From Oceanobacillus neutriphilus (GTDB lineage Bacteria; Bacillota; Bacilli; Bacillales; Amphibacillaceae): a stretch of DNA of 64,000 nt. A program made the position numbers and the translations under genes. A model generated the notes under the pieces. It did no database searches. It was not told the DNA's origin and saw nothing but the letters and a program-made list of their open reading frames with translations. The stretch spans positions 1 through 64,000 of the forward strand of contig NZ_BMLW01000010.1 of NCBI RefSeq assembly GCF_014645515.1, read 5' to 3'. Shown one piece after another: positions 46,873 through 56,352 of the stretch. Numbering within the stretch: the first letter of the stretch is position 1; every line of letters starts with the position of its first letter.

Positions 46873-46900
46873 TTTTTAATATACATTCAAGGAGAAAATC

Positions 46901-47485
46901 ATGAATAACCAAAAGCCAAAATATCATCAAATTATTGAAGCTGCTGTAAAAGTAATTGCTGAGAACGGATACCATGGGTCACAGGTTTCGAAAATAGCTA
47001 AGGAAGCCAATGTTGCTGACGGTACAATTTATTTATATTTTAAAAACAAGGAGCATATTCTTGTATCGCTGTTTGAAGAGAAAATGGGAGAGTTTATTGA
47101 ACGGATAGCTAAAGCAATTGAAGGCAGTGAGTCCGCTTCAGATCAATTATATACCTTAATTGAAATGCACTTCAGACAGTTGTCTTCGGATTATTATTTA
47201 GCAATCGTAACACAATTGGAGCTGAGACAATCAAATATTTCTCTAAGACTGCAAATTAATCAGGTTTTGAAGCCTTATTTAAAAGTAATTGATGGTATTA
47301 TCCAAAAAGGAATCCGGCAGCATCAATTTAGAGAAGATCTAAATACGCCTTTAGTAAGGCAAATGATTTTCGGGACGCTTGATGAAATTGTGACAAATTG
47401 GGTTATGAAAGAACAGAAGTACAGTCTTGTTAACATGGTGCCTGAGGTTCACAAAATGCTGGTCAGTGCGTTAGCTTCTAAATAA
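46901..47485 (+). CDS. fadR: TetR-type fatty-acid degradation regulator FadR
   Basis: 194-aa repressor of beta-oxidation genes, released from DNA by long-chain acyl-CoA. The N-terminal HTH (about 10-55: IIEAAVKVIAENGYHGSQVS, DGTIYLYFKNKEHIL) is followed by an all-helical ligand domain. In the operon with fadB and preceded by its own operator. Matches B. subtilis ysiA/fadR in position. Confidence 0.92.
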   Translation: MNNQKPKYHQIIEAAVKVIAENGYHGSQVSKIAKEANVADGTIYLYFKNKEHILVSLFEEKMGEFIERIAKAIEGSESASDQLYTLIEMHFRQLSSDYYLAIVTQLELRQSNISLRLQINQVLKPYLKVIDGIIQKGIRQHQFREDLNTPLVRQMIFGTLDEIVTNWVMKEQKYSLVNMVPEVHKMLVSALASK

Positions 47486-47514
47486 ATAATTAAATATAAG
47501 AAGGAGTGGAAGCC

Positions 47515-48288
47515 TTGTCCATTATTGATTTAAAAGTAGCAGAGAAAGTTGCCTATTTAACAATTAAAAGCCCTCCTGCGAATGCGTTGTCTTCCAAAAT
47601 CATTGCAAAGCTGGATGAGCTGTTAACACAGATTGAAGAAGAGGGCGTGGCCAAAGTTGTTGTATTGCAGGGAGAAGGCAAATTTTTCTCAGCGGGGGCA
47701 GATATTAAGGAATTTACATCTCTGCAGGAAGCGTCTGAATATGAAACTTTAGCAAGAAATGGCCAGGATATTTTTAACAAGGTAGAGCATTTTCCTCTTC
47801 CTGTCATTGCAGCTATACATGGTGCAGCGCTAGGCGGGGGCTTGGAGCTGGCTATGGCTTGTCATATAAGATATGCAACTGTTAATGCTAAGATTGGTCT
47901 TCCAGAAATGAATTTAGGTATTATCCCGGGATTTGCAGGAACGCAGCGTTTACCGCGTTATGTAGGGAATGCCAGAGCATATGAAATGATTTTAACCGGT
48001 GAGCCTATTTCCGGAAAGCAAGCCGAAGAGTGGGGATTGGTTAATCGTACATTTGAAGAGGAGAACCTTGAAAAAGAGGTTCGTAAATTAGCGGGTAAAA
48101 TTGCAGCAAAAAGCAAGCCGGGTATTAACCGGATTATGAAGCTGATTCCATTTGCAAATACAAGCCAATTTGAAGAAGGAGTTAAACAGGAAGCCAGTTT
48201 GTTTGGTGAAATTTTTGGCTCTGATGATGCTAAAGAAGGTGTAAGCGCTTTTATAGAAAAAAGAGCAGCTAGCTTTCAAGATAAATAG
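47515..48288 (+). CDS. fadB: Enoyl-CoA hydratase FadB
   Basis: Second step of beta-oxidation: hydration of trans-2-enoyl-CoA. 257 aa crotonase fold with oxyanion-hole motifs FFSAGADIKEF and AALGGGLELAMACHIRYA and the catalytic-Glu region IGLPEMNLGIIPGFAGTQRL. TTG 47515 is 8 nt after AAGGAG; the GTG at 47506 overlaps that site. 29 bp after fadR and 27 bp before etfB. Confidence 0.92.
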   Translation: MSIIDLKVAEKVAYLTIKSPPANALSSKIIAKLDELLTQIEEEGVAKVVVLQGEGKFFSAGADIKEFTSLQEASEYETLARNGQDIFNKVEHFPLPVIAAIHGAALGGGLELAMACHIRYATVNAKIGLPEMNLGIIPGFAGTQRLPRYVGNARAYEMILTGEPISGKQAEEWGLVNRTFEEENLEKEVRKLAGKIAAKSKPGINRIMKLIPFANTSQFEEGVKQEASLFGEIFGSDDAKEGVSAFIEKRAASFQDK

Positions 48289-48315
48289 ATTTTAGTTTCT
48301 TAGGAGGAAAAAAGA

Positions 48316-49089
48316 ATGAATATTTATGTATTATTGAAGAAAACATTTGACACAGAAGAAAAAATTGCTGTTCAAGACGGCAGAATTGAAGATGATGGTG
48401 CCGAATTCATCATTAATCCATACGATGAATATGCAATAGAAGAAGCAATCGTACAACGAGATACACATGGCGGTGAAATAACTGTTGTCACTATTGGTGA
48501 CGAGGATTCTGAAAAACAACTCCGGACAGCACTTGCAATGGGAGCAGATAAAGCCGTTCTTATTAATACAGAAGAAGATTTAGAAGAAGGAGATCAATTT
48601 ACCACCGCAAAAATTTTAGAGGCTTATTTTAAAGATAAAGATGCTGATTTAATTTTAGCTGGAAATGTTGCTATTGATGAAGCAAGCGGTCAGGTTGGTC
48701 CAAGACTTGCAGAGCTGATTGGTATACCTTACGTAACAACCATAACCAGCCTGTCCATAGATGGAGCTGATGTATCAATTGAAAAGGATGTCGAAGGTGA
48801 TGTGGAGGTTATTGAAACAAGCCTGCCTTTATTAGTTACTTGTCAGCAAGGTTTAAATGATCCGCGCTATCCATCATTACCGGGAATTATGAAAGCAAAG
48901 AAAAAACCGCTTGAGGAATTAGAAATCGATGACTTGGATCTGGACGAAGATGATGTGGAAGCAAAAACAAAAACAATTGATATTTATCTGCCGCCGGAAA
49001 AAGAAGCCGGCAAGGTGTTAGAGGGAGATATAGGGGATCAGGTGAGGGAGCTTGTGTCCTTGTTGAAAAATGACAAAAAAGTACTTTAA
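48316..49089 (+). CDS. etfB: Electron transfer flavoprotein beta subunit
   Basis: AMP-binding subunit of the ETF heterodimer that accepts electrons from acyl-CoA dehydrogenases. 257 aa: LLKKTFDTEEKI start, NPYDEYAIEEA, and the ETF-beta signature region (VEGDVEVIETSLPLLVTCQQ). Full length, ending LLKNDKKVL. A family-2 repeat begins 7 bp after its stop and separates it from etfA. Confidence 0.95.
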   Translation: MNIYVLLKKTFDTEEKIAVQDGRIEDDGAEFIINPYDEYAIEEAIVQRDTHGGEITVVTIGDEDSEKQLRTALAMGADKAVLINTEEDLEEGDQFTTAKILEAYFKDKDADLILAGNVAIDEASGQVGPRLAELIGIPYVTTITSLSIDGADVSIEKDVEGDVEVIETSLPLLVTCQQGLNDPRYPSLPGIMKAKKKPLEELEIDDLDLDEDDVEAKTKTIDIYLPPEKEAGKVLEGDIGDQVRELVSLLKNDKKVL

Positions 49090-49096
49090 CAGGATT

Positions 49097-49273
49097 GTTC
49101 AAAAAGTCCAATAAAAATGACACTGCGAATTTCTACGTTGACGATTTTTTCCAATGGGACTGCGATTACTCGTCCCACCAAAAGCGTTACTCACGTATTT
49201 AAAAACATACGCTCCGTTTGGAAAAAGCTCGTCGCCTTGAACTTCTTGGTCCTTTTCATCGAACTTTTTGAAC
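49097..49273 (+). mobile_element. Family-2 fold-back repeat between etfB and etfA (177 bp)
   Basis: Left end GTTCAAAAAGTCCAATAAAA, right end CGAACTTTTTGAAC. The inner part aligns base by base with the copy at 50810 except for an inserted 33-bp module. No coding frame. It lies inside the etfB-etfA operon and, as a long hairpin, may affect read-through. Confidence 0.85.
49156..49188 (+). repeat. 34-bp module inserted in the family-2 repeat
   Basis: GGGACTGCGATTACTCGTCC then CACCAAAAGCGTT interrupts the family-2 sequence; the copy at 50810 lacks it at the corresponding point. Confidence 0.8.
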
Positions 49274-49314
49274 ATATAATTTAATGCAGCTGATAGTGAA
49301 AGGGGATAATAACA

Positions 49315-50289
49315 ATGAGTGACAAGTTACTAGTAATTGGTGAGGTAAGAGACAATGATATAAGAAATGTTTCCTTCGAGGCGATTGCAGCAGCAAAACA
49401 AATTAGTGCTGATGCTGAAATCGTAGGGGTATTACTCAGTGATAATGATTTGGCAAGTGCAGGGGAAGAATTTATTGCTTATGGAGCCGACAGTGTTATA
49501 ACAGTAACACATGACAATTTGAAAAATTATACTTCAGAAGGATATGGACAGGTGGTGTTGGAGATTATTGATGAGTTATCTCCAAATGGAATTGTTATGG
49601 GACACACTTCCATAGGAAAGGATTTAACACCGAAAATTGCGAGCCGCTTATCAGCCGGACTTATCTCGGATGTGGTAGATATTGAAAAAGATGGAGAAGC
49701 TGCTGTTTATATCCGTCCTATTTATTCCGGGAAGGCTTTTGAAAAGAAAGCATTTGAGGATGATTTCACGTTTGTAACTATTCGTCCAAATAATATACCT
49801 GCGCTTGAAAAGGATGTGTCAAGATCTGGTGAAGTGACCTCTAAGGATATTGATATTAAAGATCTGCGTACGGTTGTAAAAGAAGTTATGCGTAAAGCCT
49901 CTGAAGGTGTGGATCTTTCAGAAGCCGATGTGATTGTAGCAGGCGGACGCGGAGTAAAGAGTGCAGAAGGATTTAAGCCGCTTTATGAGCTTGCAGAAGT
50001 ATTAGGCGGTGCTGTGGGTGCTTCCCGCGGAGCTTGTGATGCAGACTATTGTGATTATGCACTGCAAATTGGGCAGACTGGAAAAGTAGTAACTCCTGAT
50101 TTATATATTGCTGTAGGTATTTCCGGTGCGATTCAGCATCTAGCCGGAATGTCTAACTCAAAAGTGATTGTTGCCATTAACAAAGACCCTGAGTCAAATA
50201 TCTTCAATGTTGCAGACTATGGTATCGTAGGCGATTTATTTGAAGTGATTCCGCTGCTTATTGAAGAGATTAAAAAAGTAAAAGCATAA
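49315..50289 (+). CDS. etfA: Electron transfer flavoprotein alpha subunit
   Basis: FAD-binding partner of EtfB. 324 aa. The N-terminal domain resembles EtfB. The C-terminal FAD domain has GRGVKSAEGFKPLYELAEVL, GASRGACDADYC, GQTGKVVTPDLYIAVGISGA and NKDPESNIFNVADYGIVGD. Normally adjacent to etfB; here 225 bp away owing to the inserted repeat. It has its own ribosome binding site (AAAGGGGATAA). Confidence 0.95.
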   Translation: MSDKLLVIGEVRDNDIRNVSFEAIAAAKQISADAEIVGVLLSDNDLASAGEEFIAYGADSVITVTHDNLKNYTSEGYGQVVLEIIDELSPNGIVMGHTSIGKDLTPKIASRLSAGLISDVVDIEKDGEAAVYIRPIYSGKAFEKKAFEDDFTFVTIRPNNIPALEKDVSRSGEVTSKDIDIKDLRTVVKEVMRKASEGVDLSEADVIVAGGRGVKSAEGFKPLYELAEVLGGAVGASRGACDADYCDYALQIGQTGKVVTPDLYIAVGISGAIQHLAGMSNSKVIVAINKDPESNIFNVADYGIVGDLFEVIPLLIEEIKKVKA

Positions 50290-50340
50290 ATCATAACAGA
50301 ATTATACAGCTGGGTATCGCTATTTCAGTTTAAGAATGGA

Positions 50341-50380
50341 AAAGGCCTGTGAAAAATAAAGCACCACAGGCCTTTTAAAG
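50341..50380 (+). terminator. etfA terminator
   Basis: AAAGGCCTGTG pairs with CACAGGCCTTT. Confidence 0.85.
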
Positions 50381-50486
50381 CATATTATATATATGTCGAG
50401 CAAACTATTAGGAAGTATACTTATACGGTGATATACTCATACTAAGCTTATTATAAGCTGTATGATGTTTTAAGGAGGTAAAAATA

Positions 50487-50801
50487 ATGGCAATTAAAAA
50501 TGTAACGGATCAAAACTTTACAGAAGAGACAGCAGAAGGCCTTGTTCTTGCTGATTTTTGGGCACCATGGTGCGGACCTTGTAAAATGATTGCTCCTGTA
50601 TTAGAAGAAATTGATGGAGAAATGGAAGAAAAAGTACAAATCGTCAAATTAGATGTTGATGAAAACCAGGAAACAGCAGGGAAATTTGGTGTAATGAGTA
50701 TTCCGACACTTCTTTTATTTAAAGATGGTGAAGTTGTAGACCAGGTTATTGGTTTTCAACCTAAAGAGGCATTAACTGATATCATTAATAAACACGCTTA
50801 A
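50487..50801 (+). CDS. trxA: Thioredoxin
   Basis: 104-aa general protein disulfide reductase. The active site [11 protein letters not shown] and cis-Pro loop [12 protein letters not shown] are intact. Ribosome binding site AAGGAGG. Position between etfA and uvrC is as in B. subtilis. A family-2 repeat begins 8 bp after the stop. Confidence 0.97.
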   Translation: MAIKNVTDQNFTEETAEGLVLADFWAPWCGPCKMIAPVLEEIDGEMEEKVQIVKLDVDENQETAGKFGVMSIPTLLLFKDGEVVDQVIGFQPKEALTDIINKHA

Positions 50802-50809
50802 TAGAGGAA

Positions 50810-50954
50810 GTTCAAAAAGTCCAATAAAAATGACGCGGCGAATTTCTGCGTTGACGAATTTTTTCCGATACTCACGTATTCTTAAGCATACGCTCCGTTC
50901 ATAAAAAATTCGTCGCCTTGAACTTCTTGGTCCTATTTATCGGACTTTTTGAAT
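50810..50954 (+). mobile_element. Family-2 fold-back repeat after trxA (145 bp)
   Basis: GTTCAAAAAGTCCAATAAAA at the left mirrors CGGACTTTTTGAAT at the right. Internal inverted arms GACGAATTTTTT / AAAAAATTCGTC and a central CGTAT ... ATACG make it a nearly continuous hairpin. No ORF. Represents the uninterrupted form of the copy at 49097. Confidence 0.85.
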
Positions 50955-51040
50955 ACACTCTAATATAGTAAAGTTTTCGTTTTGCTGTCATAATAAAATA
51001 TGATGGCATAACAAAATCTTTTGTTATTTATTAGAAAAAA

Positions 51041-51081
51041 GAGAATCCCTTTGTCATCAAGCAGATGAGAAGGGATTTTCT
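51041..51081 (+). terminator. Hairpin between trxA and uvrC
   Basis: GAGAATCCCTTT and AAGGGATTTTC (one mismatch) enclose about 17 nt and end in TTTTC. Confidence 0.6.
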
Positions 51082-51104
51082 GATGTAAAAAGGGCTGGTA
51101 ATAT

Positions 51105-52913
51105 ATGAATAATGAAGCAATTGAAAAAAAACTGTCCATTCTTCCAATGCAGCCCGGCTGTTATCTGATGAAGGACAGGCATGGAACGATTATTTATGTA
51201 GGGAAATCTAAAAAACTCAGAAATCGTGTACGCTCCTATTTCCGTGGAGCAAATGACCGGAAAACACAGCGTTTAGTTCAAGAGATTGCCGATTTTGAAT
51301 ATATGGTTACATCCTCAGAGATAGAAGCTCTCATTTTAGAAATGAATTTAATAAAAAAATATGATCCTAAATATAATGTGATGCTGAAGGATGATAAATC
51401 ATATCCATATTTAAAAATTACATCTGAGCGGCACCCGCGCTTAATTGTCACAAGGCAGCTAAAAAAAGACAAGGGGAAATATTTTGGTCCTTATCCTAAC
51501 GTTATAGCAGCAAGAGAAACGAAAAAGCTTCTTGACCGGATTTATCCACTTAGGAAATGTAATAATCCGCCTGGAAGGCCTTGTCTTTATTATCATATGG
51601 GACAATGCCTGGCCTGCGGCAAAAATCCGCCTTCTAAAGAGGTTTATCAAGAAATCGTTCAAGAAATAACTTCTTTTTTACATGGCGGATTTAAAGATAT
51701 CCGTAACCGTTTGACAAAAGAAATGACGGAAGCAAGCGAAGTATTAAATTTTGAAAGAGCAAAAGAACTCAGAGATACGATTCAATACATTGATGCGACC
51801 ATGGAGCAGCAAAAAATGACTGCAAACGATCTGGTAAACAGAGATGTTTTTGGATACAGTTATGATAAAGGCTGGATGTGTGTACAGGTCTTTTTTATCC
51901 GGCAAGGAAAATTGATTGAGCGTGACGTCAGTGTATTTCCATTTTACGATGATGCAGCAGAAACAATAATCAGCTTTATTGCACGATTTTACTTACATGA
52001 AAATCATTTGAAACCTAAGCAGGTACTTGTCCCTATCGGTATCGATGATGAAATACTGGAGAAATTGCTTGAAGTTAATGTTCATACCCCACTTCGCGGG
52101 CGCAAAAAAGAAATGGTAGAATTAGCTTGTGAAAATGCAAAAATTGCTTTGAATGAAAAATTCCAATTAATTGAGCGTGATGAAGAAAGTACATTCCAAG
52201 CGGTAGAGGATTTAGGAAAATACTTAAATATTGAGATTCCGCATCGAATTGAAGCGTTTGATAACTCTAATATTCAAGGGTCAGACCCTGTATCAGCAAT
52301 GATTGTTTTCGAGGATGGGAAACCAAATAAAAAGGAATATCGGAAGTACAAAATCCGGGATGTTAAAGGTCCGGATGACTATGATACAATGCGTGAAGTC
52401 ATACGCCGCCGTTATTCAAGAGTACTTCGCGAGGAACTTCCTTTACCTGATTTGATTATTGTGGATGGCGGAAAAGGGCAGATGTCAGCGGCAACAGATG
52501 TGTTAGAGAATGAGCTTGGTTTAAGTATTCCGCTTGCTGGTCTTGCTAAGGATGACCGTCATAAAACAAGTGAATTATTATATGGCGATCCGCCTGAAAT
52601 GATTCCTTTACAACGTCAGTCACAGGCTTTTTATTTAGTACAGCGAATACAGGATGAGGTACACCGTTTTGCAATTACCTTCCACAGACAATTAAGAGGG
52701 AAGGGATTGTTTCAATCAGAGCTTGATCGTATTCCCGGGGTTGGTGAAAAACGGCGTGTCCTTCTGTTAACACATTTTAAATCAATAGAAGAGATAAAAA
52801 ATGCGTCTTTAGAGGAAATGCGTAAAATTGGGATACCTAAAAATATTGCAACAGAAATTATCGGGCACTTAAAAGAACAGGACAAAGAAAAAAACGATCG
52901 TGAAATGGAATAA
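51105..52913 (+). CDS. uvrC: Excinuclease ABC subunit C
   Basis: Makes both incisions around lesions in nucleotide excision repair. 602 aa: N-terminal GIY-YIG nuclease ([20 protein letters not shown]), Cys-rich region, UVR domain (about 195-230), RNase H-like second nuclease ([34 protein letters not shown]) and C-terminal tandem HhH ([17 protein letters not shown]). Its last codons form part of the terminator stem. Confidence 0.96.
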   Translation: MNNEAIEKKLSILPMQPGCYLMKDRHGTIIYVGKSKKLRNRVRSYFRGANDRKTQRLVQEIADFEYMVTSSEIEALILEMNLIKKYDPKYNVMLKDDKSYPYLKITSERHPRLIVTRQLKKDKGKYFGPYPNVIAARETKKLLDRIYPLRKCNNPPGRPCLYYHMGQCLACGKNPPSKEVYQEIVQEITSFLHGGFKDIRNRLTKEMTEASEVLNFERAKELRDTIQYIDATMEQQKMTANDLVNRDVFGYSYDKGWMCVQVFFIRQGKLIERDVSVFPFYDDAAETIISFIARFYLHENHLKPKQVLVPIGIDDEILEKLLEVNVHTPLRGRKKEMVELACENAKIALNEKFQLIERDEESTFQAVEDLGKYLNIEIPHRIEAFDNSNIQGSDPVSAMIVFEDGKPNKKEYRKYKIRDVKGPDDYDTMREVIRRRYSRVLREELPLPDLIIVDGGKGQMSAATDVLENELGLSIPLAGLAKDDRHKTSELLYGDPPEMIPLQRQSQAFYLVQRIQDEVHRFAITFHRQLRGKGLFQSELDRIPGVGEKRRVLLLTHFKSIEEIKNASLEEMRKIGIPKNIATEIIGHLKEQDKEKNDREME

Positions 52914-52932
52914 ATTTCGCGATCGTTTTTTT
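52893..52932 (+). terminator. uvrC terminator overlapping the stop codon
   Basis: AACGATCGTGAAAT (coding) pairs with AATTTCGCGATCGTT (after the stop) around the loop GGAATA, then T's. Confidence 0.9.
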
Positions 52933-52997
52933 ACAGCAAAATAATTTTAGTGTGCTGTTGAATAGGTGTAGCTTTTAATATAACTTTAAAAAAGCTG

Positions 52998-53450
52998 TCA
53001 ATCTTGTATGTAAACTGTAAATTCAATTTGCTTCAGGCGGTGATGTACAGATTCAAGACATTCACAGTCCACACCTTCTAATTGCTGAATTACTTCTGCT
53101 ATAATTCCGGCTTCTAAACGGAAATCAGTTTCAATGTTCGAATTTAATTTAGTTACAATAGCATCCGATAAAAGATAGAATGTTTTTACTTTCTTCTTAT
53201 CTTTTGCGAGATCCAGTGAACCCAAGCCCATTTTTTCAAAAAATAAACTTAAATCTTCAAGACTGCTAAATTCAAATTTCCGTGCTAAATTTCTTCCTAA
53301 AAAATAAAGCAGTGTATCTTTTTCTTCCCCAAATAGTTCTGGCAAGCCAATATAGCGTAATATATCATATCCGGCACCATCGCTATATAATTGCTCTAAT
53401 TCGTTTATTTCTAATTTTTGATTACCGTCGTACTTTGACACCACTTTCAT
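52998..53450 (-). CDS. yslB: DUF2507 protein YslB
   Basis: 150-aa cytosolic protein, predicted V4R-like/DUF2507 fold. GYDILRYIGLPELFGEEKDT and YFLGRNLARKF match the family. Function unknown. Start uncertain: ATG 53450 or the GTG codons at 53444/53441 after AAAGGATG. Next to uvrC and sdhC as in B. subtilis, but lysC, present there, is absent. Confidence 0.88.
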   Translation of the reverse strand: MKVVSKYDGNQKLEINELEQLYSDGAGYDILRYIGLPELFGEEKDTLLYFLGRNLARKFEFSSLEDLSLFFEKMGLGSLDLAKDKKKVKTFYLLSDAIVTKLNSNIETDFRLEAGIIAEVIQQLEGVDCECLESVHHRLKQIEFTVYIQD

Positions 53451-53790
53451 CCTTTCCTACACGTCGCGTTCATGTTAAATGTCTAAGGTTATTATCTATT
53501 GTCATCTATTAATTAGCAAGTATTGATACTAAATTTTTTAATATTTTCAAAGGGTATTTGATAGACTATCATCACTCGCGGACACAAGTGAAGTTAATTA
53601 TCTCTATTATAATAACATTACCTGCAATTTTTCTAAATCTTTTTCTAAGAATCCATGATCTTTCATTTCATTCCTGTATGAAAAATAACATTTTTCTTTA
53701 AGCAGAGATAATATCCGAACTGTTTTCCCGGCATTAAAATTATTTCGATTTATAGTGCTTTGCTTTCTTTAAGAAGGTGGTTGGGAATTC

Positions 53791-53819
53791 TTGACGCTTT
53801 ACCTTGTAAGAAGTACAAT
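53791..53819 (+). promoter_or_regulatory. sdhCAB promoter
   Basis: TTGACG (53791-53796), 17-bp spacer, TACAAT (53814-53819). It gives a leader of about 105 nt. The rest of the gap from 53451 shows nothing assignable. Confidence 0.75.
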
Positions 53820-53866
53820 ATATATGTTATTGAATGTGCTATAAAGAATATATTTTTACTTTGTTG

Positions 53867-53880
53867 TAAAAGCGCTTTAT
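53867..53880 (+). promoter_or_regulatory. Candidate cre site in the sdhC leader
   Basis: TAAAAGCGCTTTAT matches the cre core TGAAAGCGCTTTCA at 12 of 14 positions. It lies about 40 bp after the predicted start point, where CcpA could block elongation. Confidence 0.6.
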
Positions 53881-53930
53881 TTTTTGTAGTCTACATATTT
53901 TAAGGCAATACGTTTTAAAGGGGGGTAAAC

Positions 53931-54551
53931 ATGGCAGAGCAACGTGAGTTCTTCTTTAGAAGACTACATTCGTTACTGGGAGTTGTACCGATTGGTATTT
54001 TCTTAGTACAACATTTATTTGTCAATCATTTTGCTGTGTACGGAGAAGAAGAGTTTAATAAAGCAGCTGGATTTATGGCTGGATTACCATTTGTATTGGT
54101 GATAGAGACACTTGTAATCTATCTACCAATCTTATTCCATGCGGTTCTCGGAGTTTATATCGTATTTACATCCAGATATAGCACACGCCGCTATGGATTC
54201 TTCCGTAACTGGATGTTCGCATTACAGCGTTTTACCGGGATTTATCTTGTGATTTTTATTGCATGGCATATCTGGGAAACGCGCGTACAAGTCGGTCTGG
54301 GAAATGTGGATGTAGACTATAGTCTGATGGAAGGCATCCTATCGAGTACACCGATGTTTATATTCTATCTTCTAGGGGTAATTTCAGCGGTGTTCCATTT
54401 TGCTAATGGATTATGGAGCTTCATGGTAACCTGGGGAATCACACAAACACCAAAATCACAGCGTATTTCAACGTATTTTTGTCTGATCGTATTCTTAGTA
54501 GTCAGTTATTTAGGGGTAAGATCATTAATCACATTTGCATATGGCGTTTAA
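53931..54551 (+). CDS. sdhC: Succinate dehydrogenase cytochrome b558 subunit
   Basis: Di-heme membrane anchor of complex II, passing electrons from succinate to menaquinone. 206 aa with five membrane helices. Heme-ligand candidates are the His in RRLHSLLGVVPIGIFLVQH, LFHAVLGVY, FIAWHIWE and VFHFANGLW. Ribosome binding site AAAGGGGGG. First gene of sdhCAB. Confidence 0.95.
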   Translation: MAEQREFFFRRLHSLLGVVPIGIFLVQHLFVNHFAVYGEEEFNKAAGFMAGLPFVLVIETLVIYLPILFHAVLGVYIVFTSRYSTRRYGFFRNWMFALQRFTGIYLVIFIAWHIWETRVQVGLGNVDVDYSLMEGILSSTPMFIFYLLGVISAVFHFANGLWSFMVTWGITQTPKSQRISTYFCLIVFLVVSYLGVRSLITFAYGV

Positions 54552-54585
54552 TGATAATGAAATGAAAGAAGGAGTGAGCTAACGA

Positions 54586-56337
54586 ATGAGTAATCGAAAA
54601 GTTGCTGTTGTCGGCGGCGGTTTAGCCGGTTTAATGGCTACTATCAAAGCTGCTGAGGCAGGCGTCAGTGTTGACTTGTTTTCTATTGTTCCTGTAAAAC
54701 GCTCTCACTCTGTATGTGCACAAGGCGGTATCAATGGAGCTGTTAATACAAAAGGTGAAGGAGATTCACCCTATTTGCATTTTGACGATACAGTTTATGG
54801 CGGAGATTTTCTTGCCAATCAGCCACAGGTAAAAGCAATGTGTGATGCTGCACCGGGTATTATACATATGTTTGACCGTATGGGGGTTATGTTTAACCGT
54901 ACGCCGGAAGGATTATTAGATTTCCGACGTTTTGGCGGTACTCAGATGCACCGTACTGCATATGCAGGAGCAACGACAGGACAGCAATTATTATATGCTT
55001 TGGATGAACAGGTCCGCCGTTATGAAGTAGAGGGACTTGTAACTAAATTTGAAGGCTGGGAATTCCTTGAAGCTGTTATTGACGAAAATGGTGTTGGTAA
55101 AGGAATTGTGGCTCAAAATATAAAAACACATGAAATTAAAGCATTTCGTTCGGATGCAACTATCTTTGCAACCGGAGGACCTGGAATCATCTTTGGTAAA
55201 TCTACCAACTCTATGATCAACACAGGTTCTGCAGCAAGTAAGCTCTATTTGCAGGGCGCAAAATATGCAAATGGAGAATTTATTCAAATTCACCCGACTG
55301 CTATTCCTGGAGACGATAAACTCCGGTTAATGAGTGAATCAGCGCGTGGTGAAGGTGGACGTGTCTGGACTTATAAAGATGGAGAACCCTGGTACTTCTT
55401 AGAGGAGAAATATCCTGCATATGGAAATCTAGTGCCCCGGGATATTGCAACCCGTGAAATTTTTGATGTCTGTGTAAATCAAAAACTGGGTATCAATGGA
55501 GAAAACATGGTTTATTTGGATTTATCTCATAAAGATGCTAAAGAGCTGGATGTTAAGCTTGGAGGTATTATCGAGATTTACGAGAAATTTGTCGGTGAGG
55601 ATCCCCGTAAGGTTCCAATGAAAATCTTCCCTGCGGTTCACTATTCTATGGGCGGCTTATGGGTTGATGAAAAACAAATGACAAGCATCCCTGGAATTTT
55701 TGCTGCTGGTGAGTGTGATTATTCCCAGCATGGCGGGAACCGTTTGGGTGCGAATTCTCTGTTATCTGCAATCTATGGCGGTATGGTAGCCGGACCAAAC
55801 GCTATTGAATATATTGACGGATTGGATGAACATGTGGAGGAGCTTCCAGATGAACTCTATCAATCCCGCGAAGAAGCAGAACAAGAAGATTTTAATAGGC
55901 TTATGAATATGCAGGGTACGGAGAATGCGTATCAAATTCATAAAGAGCTTGGAGAATGGATGACAGATAATGTAACGGTTGTTCGTGAAAATGAAAAACT
56001 GTTACAAACAGATAAGAAAATTGTCGAATTGATAGAACGCTGGGGAAATATCAATATTAATGATACATCCCGCTGGAGTAATCAGGGGGTAATGTTTACC
56101 CGTCAATTAAAACATATGCTTCAATTAGCACGTGTCATTACAATTGGCGCATATAATCGTAATGAAAGCCGCGGTGCCCATTATAAACCTGAATTCCCGG
56201 AGCGTAATGATGAGGACTGGTTAAGAACCACCATAGCTAAATACGATGCTAAAAATAATGAGCCTGTATTCAGTTATGAAGAAGTGGATGTTTCTCTAAT
56301 TCCGCCTCGAAAACGTGATTATACAACCAAACATTAG
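54586..56337 (+). CDS. sdhA: Succinate dehydrogenase flavoprotein subunit
   Basis: Oxidises succinate to fumarate. 583 aa: FAD dinucleotide motif VAVVGGGLAGLMATIKAAEA, FAD-linking His in RSHSVCAQGGINGAVN, substrate region HPTAIPGDDKL with SESARGEGGRVW, and FAAGECDYSQHGGNRLGANSL written here in parts (FAAGECDY, HGGNRLGANS). Full length. 34 bp after sdhC. Confidence 0.97.
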   Translation: MSNRKVAVVGGGLAGLMATIKAAEAGVSVDLFSIVPVKRSHSVCAQGGINGAVNTKGEGDSPYLHFDDTVYGGDFLANQPQVKAMCDAAPGIIHMFDRMGVMFNRTPEGLLDFRRFGGTQMHRTAYAGATTGQQLLYALDEQVRRYEVEGLVTKFEGWEFLEAVIDENGVGKGIVAQNIKTHEIKAFRSDATIFATGGPGIIFGKSTNSMINTGSAASKLYLQGAKYANGEFIQIHPTAIPGDDKLRLMSESARGEGGRVWTYKDGEPWYFLEEKYPAYGNLVPRDIATREIFDVCVNQKLGINGENMVYLDLSHKDAKELDVKLGGIIEIYEKFVGEDPRKVPMKIFPAVHYSMGGLWVDEKQMTSIPGIFAAGECDYSQHGGNRLGANSLLSAIYGGMVAGPNAIEYIDGLDEHVEELPDELYQSREEAEQEDFNRLMNMQGTENAYQIHKELGEWMTDNVTVVRENEKLLQTDKKIVELIERWGNININDTSRWSNQGVMFTRQLKHMLQLARVITIGAYNRNESRGAHYKPEFPERNDEDWLRTTIAKYDAKNNEPVFSYEEVDVSLIPPRKRDYTTKH

Positions 56338-56352
56338 AAAGGAGTAAATGAA

